Below, piece by piece: positions 11,001 through 18,800 of a stretch of 64,000 bases of DNA. The notes under the pieces are model-generated. The model was not told the DNA's origin. It saw only the letters and a list, made by a program, of their open reading frames with translations, and made no database searches. Position 1 is the first letter of the stretch, and every line of letters begins with the position of its first letter. Position numbers and translations under genes: made by a program. Origin of the DNA: UBA5614 sp963667535. Lineage in GTDB: Bacteria; Cloacimonadota; Cloacimonadia; Cloacimonadales; Cloacimonadaceae. The DNA lies in the NCBI GenBank assembly GCA_963667535.2, contig CAXXDU010000002.1, positions 930,001-994,000 on the forward strand, written 5' to 3'.

Positions 11001-12371
11001 AACTGGGAAGCTCTCAGGAGACCAGGTATATCCTGCTTTCTGAACCGTGTAGGTAGCGCTTGAACCTTCAACTAATTTGAATTGATGAGGAGTATTAAAC
11101 CCTGTATCAATTCCTCCTGCAAAAATATCAGCATCTGTAGGGGTGGAAGTGATATCAACGTTATAGGTTGCTTGCAAATTGACTAAAAATTCCCAGGTCG
11201 GGCATCCAATAGCATCTCCTCTGTCATTGCTTGAGTTTGTAGCTCTGGTTGTAACTGGATCACCTAATCTAACGCTTCGTGTACCAGGGTCTGTGTAATA
11301 CGGTACCACAATCCAAGTGTTGATTCCATTATTGGTTATGGATACCTCGGTTGTCAGAACATTTCCAAGGTCGGTAAGCGTATCTGAATTATTCAATTTA
11401 AATTTGTATCCAGTTGGTATGACACCTTGAGATGGTGGAGACCATGACAATGTTTGGTCGTATGGTAATATGGTTGTATTTACTGTCGCTCCATGCACAG
11501 GACTTGGGTTGATTGCAGAATTGGGGTTTACTTCATCTCTGGTTGTAAACGACCAGGTGGTTATATTTGAAGCTTCACCTGCAGTATTAAATGGGATGAT
11601 TTTCCAAAAATATGTATGGAAGGGTAACAATTCGCCTGTTACATATGTAGTAGCTGTTTGTGGAGTACCATTTACTACATCTGTGGGAGGGTAATCTGAA
11701 CCAAAATATACTTTATAGCCTGTGGGTGTTCCACCAAATGCTGATGGAGTCCATGATAAAGTTTGGGAGGCATAAGCTAACCCTGTTCCACCATTTGTAG
11801 GTGCAATCATTTCAACAGGATTTGGTACCGGTGTAGAAACAAAAGTTACCCAACTTGACCAGCCATATGTAGGTATATAGTTGACAGTCGCATTAGCACT
11901 TGGAATTGTATATAATGAGGTAGACTCGATATACTTAGTCGCAGATGCTATAGAGGAGGCATTAAATATTCTTAAATAGACTTTGTCTCCAGCGTAAGTA
12001 TTGCCTGTTACTCCGTCATCGTAAAATCTTAGGGAACTCATTAACCATACATTAGTTGTAGCAAATACCAGTCCTTGGGTAGAGGGTACATTTGTAACTG
12101 TTACGATATCATCACCAGTAGGTAGCCCACTCGAATTTAAAGGACTAATAATATTATCAGTACTTTTATAAACTTGGATAACCCACCTGTCTGCTGCCGC
12201 AGGTAGAGGACTCAAGGGATAACTGGCATTCTGGGTTAAAACTGAAGTGCGGGTGGTGGTTGGAACCCCGGTTGCTGCTGTTTCTCTGAAAGTAATTGTA
12301 TAAAAAGCAGCAAAAATATTACAAATTGTAACTAACATGAATATGATAAGAAATAGTTTAGACGTTTTCAT
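2100..12371 (-). CDS. Giant secreted PEGA-repeat protein (33 repeats) with BACON domains and C-terminal sorting domain
   Basis: 3423 aa, probably exported across both membranes and displayed on the cell surface. In order: signal peptide (about residues 1-22, MKTSKLFLIIFMLVTICN...); an N-terminal domain shared with the downstream paralogue (23-180); two fibronectin III-like domains (185-400, ending WSFTTR and WEFLVN); 33 tandem PEGA units of about 72 aa (400-2977); four BACON domains of about 85 aa (2978-3320); and a FlgD-like sorting domain starting VYPNPF and ending VKVLLIRN. A typical unit contains VDITSTP, ADIFV, TPHQF and KAGYTW. Unit 3 is split by a lamin-tail domain. The ribosome site GAGG lies just before the ATG. 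Function is unknown; adhesion or a surface layer is plausible from the domains. Its paralogue lies immediately upstream. Confidence 0.92.
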   Translation of the reverse strand: MKTSKLFLIIFMLVTICNIFAAFYTITFRETAATGVPTTTRTSVLTQNASYPLSPLPAAADRWVIQVYKSTDNIISPLNSSGLPTGDDIVTVTNVPSTQGLVFATTNVWLMSSLRFYDDGVTGNTYAGDKVYLRIFNASSIASATKYIESTSLYTIPSANATVNYIPTYGWSSWVTFVSTPVPNPVEMIAPTNGGTGLAYASQTLSWTPSAFGGTPTGYKVYFGSDYPPTDVVNGTPQTATTYVTGELLPFHTYFWKIIPFNTAGEASNITTWSFTTRDEVNPNSAINPSPVHGATVNTTILPYDQTLSWSPPSQGVIPTGYKFKLNNSDTLTDLGNVLTTEVSITNNGINTWIVVPYYTDPGTRSVRLGDPVTTRATNSSNDRGDAIGCPTWEFLVNLQATYNVDITSTPTDADIFAGGIDTGFNTPHQFKLVEGSSATYTVQKAGYTWSPESFPVTNIQADTSQAFTGTLIPYTVDISSSPSNADIFVGGVDSGYNTPHQFIMNYGTSATYSVQKAGYSWLPASVPVNNIQANTSQAFTGSILTYTVDISSTPTGADIIVSGINPSPLATNLFFSEYIEGISNNKAIEIFNGTGQAVDLTQYSVKLGTNGNPWSTVLALTGTLANNDVYIIANPGASPEILIKADINSTVTFFNGNDALGLFNGTTLIDAIGVVETNPGVAWDVAGVTTALLDHTIVRKPSISSPTTNWTLSAGTNTEDSQWIVYPMSTYTYLGSHNVDSGYNTPHTFTLDYGTNATFAAQKAGYNWSPTSFPVSNIQANTSQVFTGTLQTFTVDITSSPSDADIFIGGVDSGYNTPHQFIMDYGTSATYTVQKTGYSFDNMADFVVTNIQENQAGYFLGSLLTYTVDITSTPAGAVILVNGVREIHNTTPHQFVMNYGTSATYTVEMPGYTFTPTEFVVTNIQENKNQNFTGTIITYTVDITSTPTDADIYIGGTDSGFKTPHQFIMEYGTSAIYTVQKTAYSWLPVDFVVSSIRANTSMNFTGTQTSFYVDITSYPTDADIFADGEDTGLKTPYQFLLPEGTNVTYTVQKAGYSWDPVDFVISDISADTSQNFTGTLLTYTVDITSIPTDANIIVDGIDSGFNTPHQFVMDYGTSATYSVQADGYTWSLADLAITNIQENTSQEFVGTLLTYTVDITSIPSGALIHIGASRPALYTTPHQFVMNYGTSALYYLSMPGYTWSPDNFSVINIQADTSQVFIGTINTYTVDITSSPADADIFVDGIDTGYNTPHQFVMNYGTNANYSVQKVGYTWLPESFAVNDIRTNTSQNFTGTQIAYVVEITSTPTNASIYVNEVYSGFTTPHQFALSPGDSATYTVQKAGYTWQPADFLVSDISQNESQHFTGTLLTYTVDITSTPSEADIFVDGIDTGYNSPHQFVLDYGSNAIYTVQKAGYTWSPESFPVENIQESTSQLFTGTKLTYTVDITSNPSGAEIFVRTYSIIGGRSFSGLSTGYSTPHQFVLEYGSNETYFVEKPGYTWAPEQFYVNNIQENTSQNFVGTILTYTVDITSTPSDADIFVGGVDTGYNSPHQFVLDYGSNATYTLQKAGYTWAPADYAVTNIQSNLSQAFAGTIITYTVDIASAPSEADIFVGGVDSGYNTPHQFIMNYGSSATYTVQKAGYSWSPENFVVNNIQTNLSQLFEGSLLTYTVDITSTPSGANINVNGLKNDMYTTPHQFVMTYGSSDVYSVDMPGYSFEPEIFSVENIQANTSQHFVGTILTYTVDITSSPSDADIFVGGVDTGFNSPHQFILNYGSNANYTVQKAGYTWSPGNFYVTSIQENTSMNFEGTLLTYTVDITSNPSGAEIFIRNYNDVIGRNNNDTDTGFTTPHRFVLDYGTYITYYVEQPGYTWLPTEFVINNLQANTGQLFVGTLLTYTVDVTSTPADADIFVGGIDTGYNTPHQFISNYGTSAFYTVHKAGYTWEPPNYGIEFLQENYSVNFVGTLITYNVDIASTPSDADIFVNGIDTGFNTPHRFVMTYGSSASYTLNKPGYVWQPDPFVVTNIQSDISQLINGIILTYTVNLTSTPSDADIFVNGFDSGFNTPHIFTLDYGTEATYTVQKAGYTWSPASFPVTNIQANTSQAFTGTIITYTVDITSTPTNSDIFVNGQDSGFNTPHQFVMNYGTNATYTVQNAAYYWNPTNFVVTNIQANTSRNFIGTLITYTVDITSNPTGADIFEGGVDTGFNTPHQFILAQGAGGVYTVQKAGYSYTPANFVVTNIMANTSQAFTGTILTYTVNITSNPTDADIFVDGTDTGFNSPHQFVLEYNSSARYTVQKEGYTWSPAFFLVSNIQANASQLFTGTIITYPVDITSAPSDADIFVNGQDSGFNTPHQFVMNYGTSATYSVQKAGYTWVPSSFVINNIHSYWNSHFVGTIIVHTVDIISVPDNADIYRDGVDTGYNTPHQFNMNYGTSATYSVRKTGYNFAPASFVVNNITSNLTKTFNGSSVTYTVEITSTPIGADIYTDGDDTGFDTPHTFTLNYGSNDNYSVQKPGYTFTPANFVVTNIQANTSQNFTGTIVAYTVDITSSPSGSDIYVNGVDSGFNTPYQFMMNYGSSATYTLQKPGYTWLPSSFVVNNIQENTSRNFVGSQITYVVNITSTPSNADVYIGNEDTGMNTPCQLVLPYGSNATIKVKNVDYSWSPESFVITNLQANTSQNFVGTLLTYVVNVTSNPTDADIFINDQDSGFNSPHLFTVNSGTNATYSVQKPGYSWLPPFAVVNGIHANTDLLFNGTLLAYTVNITSSPANADIFVNGVDSGFNTPYQFVMDYGTNATYTVQMPGYTWSPANYVVTNIHANAAQNFVGTIMTYTANITSLPTDADIFIDGVDSGFNTPHIFTMNYGSSAVYSVQKIGYVWMPETFAVTNITANTSQLFTGSTQTYTVFITSNPTDADILMDGVDTGFNTPHQFVMNHGAGAVYTVQKPQYIWSPTSFIVTNIQANTAQLFTGTQLALTVTPANQNVTNQAGSTSFNVNSNVTWTVTETEDWLTASPLGSVNNGVITVNYDANMASVLRIGTITITGSDITRTVTVTQAAGQPFLTVSPDLQNVTYPEGTTSFEVSSNVAWSVLETESWFSVAPLDGNNSGTLSVAYDVNSSTTPRSGQFIVTGNGITRTVTVTQDATPPSLSFNPAVQNVSYEAGVTSSLIESNIAWTITESVSWLSVSPANGSNNGSITITYVANPGTASRTGVIRLTGSGLIQEMAVIQSGAPATLTVNPILQNVSNFGGTTTFTITSNTSWTVTETESWLSVAPANGVLNGSFNVVFAANPVPTQRTGYVHIAWTGGSRTVTIIQSAGVGIEDPTIIPLASIDVYPNPFATSANIKLDVTNNNNAELVIYSSKGEVIKKLGVFSKGRYTLSWDGRDKAGRMCSNGFYLIRYKSSDLTKTVKVLLIRN
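3440..11175 (-). repeat. Coding tandem array of 33 PEGA units
   Basis: I counted 33 in-frame units of about 216 bp by their VDITS...TPHQF...GY...NTSQ.FTGT skeleton. The units are well diverged at DNA level while the protein skeleton is kept, which suggests an old array under selection rather than a recent expansion. Three units (5, 9, 16) carry a TTPHQF form with a MPGY or related ending. Two (13 and 18) have an elongated first loop of roughly ten extra residues. Unit 3 holds a domain insertion. Confidence 0.9.
10160..10680 (-). other. Lamin-tail (LTD) domain inserted inside PEGA unit 3
   Basis: About residues 564-737 of the giant protein interrupt a PEGA unit after GADIIVSG; the unit resumes at VDSGYNTPHTF. 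The insert begins LFFSEYIEG and contains NNKAIEIFNGTG, VDLTQYSVKLG, NDALGLFNG, DHTIVRKPSI and ends YTYLGSHN. These are the signatures of bacterial lamin-tail domains often attached to secreted nucleases. The insertion falls in the loop where other units have GGVDSG, so the PEGA fold can be kept. Confidence 0.85.
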
Positions 12372-12657
12372 TTTTTCCTCACTTAATAATCAAATTAATT
12401 GTATATGATTCAGGGTTATTGATGAAAGCAAATAACAACATGGTAATAAAGTCTACTAACTAATCCTGTACATATATATAGACTTCAATAACGAATTGTT
12501 ATTTTACCCATCAATACTTCCAACTTAATAATCACTCTATTCGAACCATCTTATCCAGTCCAATTAGTATTTCCTATAAATCCCGGAATGAAAAGCATTA
12601 TCATCTTCAAGAAAGCAGACACTAACCTGAATATTTGATGAATCCAGTCTAAGCAAC

Positions 12658-12686
12658 TTTTAATTTATTTCTTTTTGAAACGTCAA
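12658..12686 (-). promoter_or_regulatory. Promoter of the 3423-aa PEGA gene
   Basis: On the minus strand TTGACG (12686-12681), a 17-base spacer, then TTAAAA (12663-12658). The surrounding 17 bases (AATATTTATCTTGACGT on the minus strand) are identical in the promoter of the paralogue, which supports function. It implies a 5' leader of about 280 nt. Confidence 0.65.
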
Positions 12687-12804
12687 GATAAATATTATGA
12701 ATTCTGTTATCGCTATCTAAACTATGAAAAAAAGACAAAGAGTTAGAATTCTCTGATACTCGTTATGGAGTATATTAATGCTCATTTTTAATTGTGAATA
12801 CCAA

Positions 12805-12846
12805 TGCTAAAACAATTCGGAGCTCAAGAATTTCTCGAGCTCCGAA
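12805..12846 (-). terminator. Intrinsic terminator of the 2143-aa PEGA gene
   Basis: On the minus strand a 10-bp perfect stem (TTCGGAGCTC, 12846-12837, with GAGCTCCGAA, 12825-12816) is followed by TTGTTTT. It lies about 33 bases past the stop codon of the gene ending at 12879. Confidence 0.8.
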
Positions 12847-12878
12847 CATCGTGTTGAGTTGTTAGGTTATTTCTTCAA

Positions 12879-15800
12879 TCACTTTTTGATCATTAGGACC
12901 TTTATCGTTTTTGTCATATCAGTGCCTTTGTAGCGGATAAGATAGAATCCATTTGAACACTGCCTTCCAGATTCATCCTTGCCATTCCACTCAAGAGTAT
13001 GGGTTCCTTTGTTGAGCATTCCTATTGTTTTAATCAATTGCCCCTTAATAGAGTAAACTGCAATTTCTGCTTTATCAGCAGCTACATCAACTTTGATATT
13101 AGTTGATGCCACGAATGGGTTAGGAAATACGTTAATTGCAGGAGTTGTAATTTTTTCTCCCATCGCTATTGAACCAGCAAATTGGATTACGTTTACAGTA
13201 GTTAATGATTCACCCCAAGTGATGGTAATTTGTCCGGTGCGCACAGAGTTTGTAGGATTAGCTTCGTGGGTGACAATAAACATGCCATTATTACTTCCAT
13301 TTGCCGGAGATACAGTCAACCATGAGACATCTTCAGATATTGTCCAATCAATATTTGACGTTATTGTAAAGGTTGTAGTTCCTTCAATATTTGAAACATA
13401 CTGAATGGGAGGTGTCACTGTTAATCCTGCCGGTGCACCAGCCTGAGTTACAACGGCAACAGTTACTACATTACCGCTAATAAAACTAATCTGTCCATTT
13501 CTTGCCGTTGAAGTTGGATTGGCATTATAGGTAACCTGGACAGTTCCATTGTTAGTCCCATGTGAAGGAGATACAGATAGCCAACTTACTGTCTCAGCAA
13601 TTCTCCAGTCAATATTTGAGTTAACATTCAGCGAAATAGTTCCTGCATTGGAGCTTACGTTCGAATTTTGAGGTATAACTCCCAGAAATACCGGAGCTGC
13701 TTCTTGAGTTATGGATACAGATATAGTCTTTCTATTTCCGGTAATGTAGATTTGTCCAGTTCGAGTTGCAGGTGAGGTGTTTGCATCAAAAGTAACGGTT
13801 ACAACCCCATTATTATTACCACTGGCGGGAGAAACTGAAAGCCAGCTAACATTCTCAGATACAGACCATTGTGTATTCGATGTAATTGCCAGAGTTGTCG
13901 TTCCTGCTAATGACGTAACCATTTGGTTGTTGGGAGTAACAGATATTGTAGCCAGGCTTCCGGTCTGATGAATTGTAACTATTCTACTTAGTCCGCTACC
14001 AGAAATCAATATCTGACCTACACGTGAAATGCTGGATGAATTTGTATCATAACTAACAATCAATCTACCATCATTTGTACCAGATGTAGAAGTAACGGAT
14101 AACCACGAAACGTCTTCAGAAACAGTCCATGCTACGTTTGAGTTAACAGTAAACGAAGTAGTACCAGCTTGATATGATACGTTTTGGGTTGATGGAGTTA
14201 CAGCCAACGCTGTTAATATTCCTGCAAATGTCTGGCTTGCGCTGGATTGAATATTTGATACTACAAAATTCGAAGGGGACCAGATATATCCTGCTTTAAT
14301 TACGGAATATGTTGCACTGGTTCCATAATTCATCAAGAACACATGAGGTGTATTAAATCCTGTGTCAACGCCACCGATAAGTATATCAGCGTCAGCAGGT
14401 ATAGATGAAATGTTTACTGAGTAAGAAATCAACGTCCCTGTAAAGCTTTGGCTGGAATTAGCATGGATATTAGATACTGAATAACTTGCCGGCGCCCAGG
14501 TATATCCTGCTTTCGCTACAGTATATATAGCATTTGCCCCATAGCTCATTGAGAATTGATGAGGAGTATTAAATCCAGTATCAATCCCACCAACATATAT
14601 ATCAGCATTTACAGGATTAGAATTAATATCGACAGTGTAGGAAAGTAGTGTTCCCACAAAGTTCTGGCTTGCATTCGCCTGTATATTTGTAACTACATAG
14701 TTTACAGGTGAGAAGCTATATCCGGTTTTTTGGATAGAATATGTAGCGTTTGAACCATAATTCAAAACGAATTGATGTGGTGTATTAAAGCCTGTATCAA
14801 TACCACCAACAAAGATGTCCGCGTTGGTTGGCGTTGAAGTTAGGATAACGTTGTAAGACAGTACTGTGCCAATAAATGCCTGACTAGTATTTGCCTGAAT
14901 ACTGTTGACTACAAAGTTTGCTGGCGTCCAGCTATAACCGGCTTTTTGAACAGTGTATGTTGCACTTGTTCCATAGTTCATAACGAAGGTATGGGGTGAA
15001 TTAAATCCAGTATCAATTCCTCCGACGAATATATCGGAATTGGTCGGAGTTGATGTGATATCGACTGTATATGTAATTATCGTTCCGACAAAGTTCTGGT
15101 TTGCATTTGCCTGAATGTTATTCACTGCGTAAGTAGCTGGAGACCAAGTGTATCCTGCCTTTTTAATAGTGTATGTAGTACTTGTCCCATAGCTTAATAC
15201 GAATGTATAAGGAGTATTAAATCCTGTATCCGTGTTGCCAATGTAAATATCTGCACCTGTCGGAACAGATGTAAGAGCAACAGTATAAGTCAGTAACGTT
15301 CCTGTAAAATTTTGACTCGCATTAGCTTGCAAATTCGTTACAACATAACTTGCAGGAGAAAAAGCATAACCGGTTTTTTGAATTGTATAGGTTGCATTTG
15401 CTCCATAGTTTAGCACAAATTGATAAGGTGTATTAAATCCTGAATCAATTCCATCCACAAATATATCTGCTCCCGTGGGTGTGGAAGTCAGATTCACATT
15501 AAATGTTAATAAAGTACCAACAAAACTATTGCTAGTATTTGCCTGAATATTGGTCACTACAAAATTTGGAGACCATGTATATCCGGCTTTTTGTACGCTA
15601 TATGTTGAACTTGAACCATAGTTCATTACAAACTGATGGGGAGTATTAAATCCTGAATCTATCCCTCCGACATATATATCTGCATCAGTAGGTATGGATG
15701 TAATGTCTACTGTGTATGTCAACAATGTGCCAACAAAGTTTTGCACTGTATTTGCCTGGATAGCATTAACAACAAAATCCGCCGGAGTCCAGCTATAGCC

Positions 15801-18800
15801 TGCTTTGCTAACAGTGTAGGTAACATTAGTGCCATAAGTCAGGATATATTGATGAGGCGTATTGAATCCTGTGTCAATACCATTAGCATAGATATCAGCA
15901 TTAGATGGGTTAGATGTAATATCTACAGTATAAGTAAGTATTGTACCTGTAAAGTTTCTATTGGTATTAGCAACGATATTAGTTACAGCAAAGTTAGCCG
16001 GAGTGAAACTATACCCAGCTTTCTGGACAGTATAAACGGCATTGGTTCCATAATTCATGAAGAATTGATGAGGAGTATTAAATCCTGAATCAACGCCATC
16101 AATAAATATGTCAGCATCTACAGGTGCAGAAGTGATATCTACCGTAAATGTGATTATCGTTCCGGTAAAGTTCTGTACTTGATTAGCAGTAATATTAGAA
16201 ACTGCATAACTGGCAGGTAACCATGTATAACCTACTTTGGATACTGAATAAGTAGCACTGGAACCATAGTTTAACACAAACTGATGAGGTGAATTAAAGC
16301 CTGAATCCACACCATCAACAAAAATATCAGCATCAACTGGAGTCGATGTAATATCAACTGTATAGGTAAGTAATGTACCCGTAAAAGCTTGGTTTGTATT
16401 AGCCTGAATGTTTGTCACAACCAGGTTGTTGGGTGCAAAGCTATATCCGGTTTTCATAATAGTGTAGGTTGCACTTGTGCCATAATTCATGACAAATTGG
16501 TGAGGTGTATTAAACCCTGAATCAATACCACCCACAAATATATCGGCATCGACAGGAGTTGATGTAATATCAACGGTATAGGTAAGCAATGTTCCTGTGA
16601 AATTCTGGCTGGTATTTGCCTGAATATTGGTAATTGTTAAGTTTGCCGGAGCCCATGTGTATCCGGCTTTTTGAACTGTATATGTGGCATTGGAGCCAAG
16701 TGCTAAAGCAAATTGATGAGGGGTGTTAAAACCTGTATCAACTCCGTTAGCAAATATATCGGCATCGGTAGGGGTTGAAGTAATATCAACAAATGATAAA
16801 CTCTGAGTTCCAACAAAATTATAGGCTGCATTTGCCTGGATATTTGTAACAATAAAGCTTGTAGGTGCCCAGGTATAGCCATATTTTTGAACTGTATAAG
16901 TAGCATTTGTACCATAATTCAGAACAAACTGATGAGGAGTATTAAAACCTGAATCCACACCATCAACAAAAATATCAGCATCAGCAGGTGCTGAGGTAAT
17001 ATCGACGTTATAAGTTATCACAGTACCTGTAAAGTTTTGGCTTGTACTTGCCTGTATATTGGTTACAACTAAGTTTGAGGGAGCCCATGTATATCCGGCT
17101 TTCTGAACCGTATATGTGGCATCAGTGCCATAATTCATAACAAACTGATGAGGAGTATTAAATCCTGAGTCTGTTCCACCTACATAGATATCAGCATCAG
17201 TAGGTGATGATATGATATCAACAGTATAGGTGAGAACAGAACCTGTGAAAGCCTGAACAACATTTGCCTGGATATTATTCACTACTAAATCTGCCGGAGC
17301 AAAACTATATCCGGTCTTATGAACCGTATAAACAGCATTAGTGCCATAATCCATAACAAACTGGTGAGGAGTATTAAAGCCGGAATCAACTCCACCTACG
17401 AAGATATCTGCGTCAGAAGGTGTTGAAGAAACATCAACTGTATAGGTAAGAATTGTTCCAGTGAAATCTTGGCTGGCATTAGCCTGAATGTTGGACACTA
17501 CAAAGTCAGTCGGAGCAAAAGTATAACCAGCTTTTTGGACTGTATATGTAGCACCAGTTCCATAATTCAATGTAAAGATATGAGGAGTATTAAAACCTGT
17601 ATCTACTCCACCAACAAAGATATCTGCATCTGAGGGTGTTGATGCAATATTCACAGAATATGTGAGAACGGTACCTAAAAACTCCATCGCAACGTTGGCC
17701 TGAATATTCGTCACAGCATAAGGTTGAGTCCATGAATATCCATCCATTTGCACTGAATAAGTTGCGCTTGAACCATAAGTTAATACAAACTGATGAGGTG
17801 TATTAAACCCTGAATCCACACTGTTTACAAAAATATCTGCACCAGTTGGAGCTGATTGTACATCAACAGTGTATGTACGGATTGTTCCCGTAAAAGCCTG
17901 ACTTGTGTTAGCCTGTATGTTTGTCACAACGAAATCGGCTGGAGTAAAATCATAACCGGCTTTTTGGACAGAATACGTAGCCCCGGTTCCTTGAATCATT
18001 AAGAATTGATGAGGAGTATTGAAACCGCTATCGACACCGCCAATATATATATCAGCATCACTTGGATTAGATGTAATATCAACAGCATGTGTCACAGCTA
18101 AACTGGCAGTGAAAGACCAGGTAGGACAACCGGTTGCATCTCCACGGGCATTAGTTGCATTTGCAACTCGTGTTACTACTGGTTTACCCATTCTAACGCT
18201 TCTTGTACCTAAGCTTGTACCTAAGTCTGTATAATAAGGGACAACCTGCCAACTGTAAGAACCGGCAGATGGTACTGGTTTTGAAGCCGTTAATACATTT
18301 CCCAGATCTTCAGGGGTTGAAGACAGATTCCAAAATAGCTTATATCCTGTAGGTGCATGACCACTAGATGGTGCTGACCAGGATAATGTTTGATTATAGG
18401 GGAAAGAGATAACCTCTACAATTGCACTATTTGCAGGTAGTGGATTTGTAGCGGGTTCGGGATTAATTTCTGGTCTGGTCGTAAATGACCAGATAGGGCA
18501 TCCTACTGCATCTCCTATTGTATTGTATGGAACAATTTTCCAGAAATAAGTGTGATTTTGTAATAATAGCCCGGTTGTAAAGGTCGTACCGGGTTGAGTA
18601 ACTCCGTCAGCAATATTAGTAGGAGGATTATCTGTCCCGAAAAAGATTTTATAACCAGTGGGTGCAGCACCCGTTCCGGCAGCTGTCCAGCTCAAATTCT
18701 GAGTGGAAAAAGCAAGATTTGTTGCTACATCAGCAGGTAAAACTAAAACAGCAGGATCAGGAGGATTTGATTGGGCTATAGGTATCCAGCTAGGCGACCA

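Larger units (their letters stand above)
12372..12878. other. Intergenic region between the two giant paralogues
   Basis: Holds no gene. From right to left on the minus strand: a terminator for the upstream paralogue (12805-12846), a promoter (12658-12686), then about 280 bases of AT-rich 5' leader to the ATG at 12371. A TTAATAATCACT word (about 12520) recurs in the leader of the other paralogue (about 19508). Confidence 0.6.

Noticed and set aside
3440..18092. CRISPR-like or satellite repeat
   Set aside because: Units are about 216 bp, continuous and protein-coding, with no short repeat-spacer structure.
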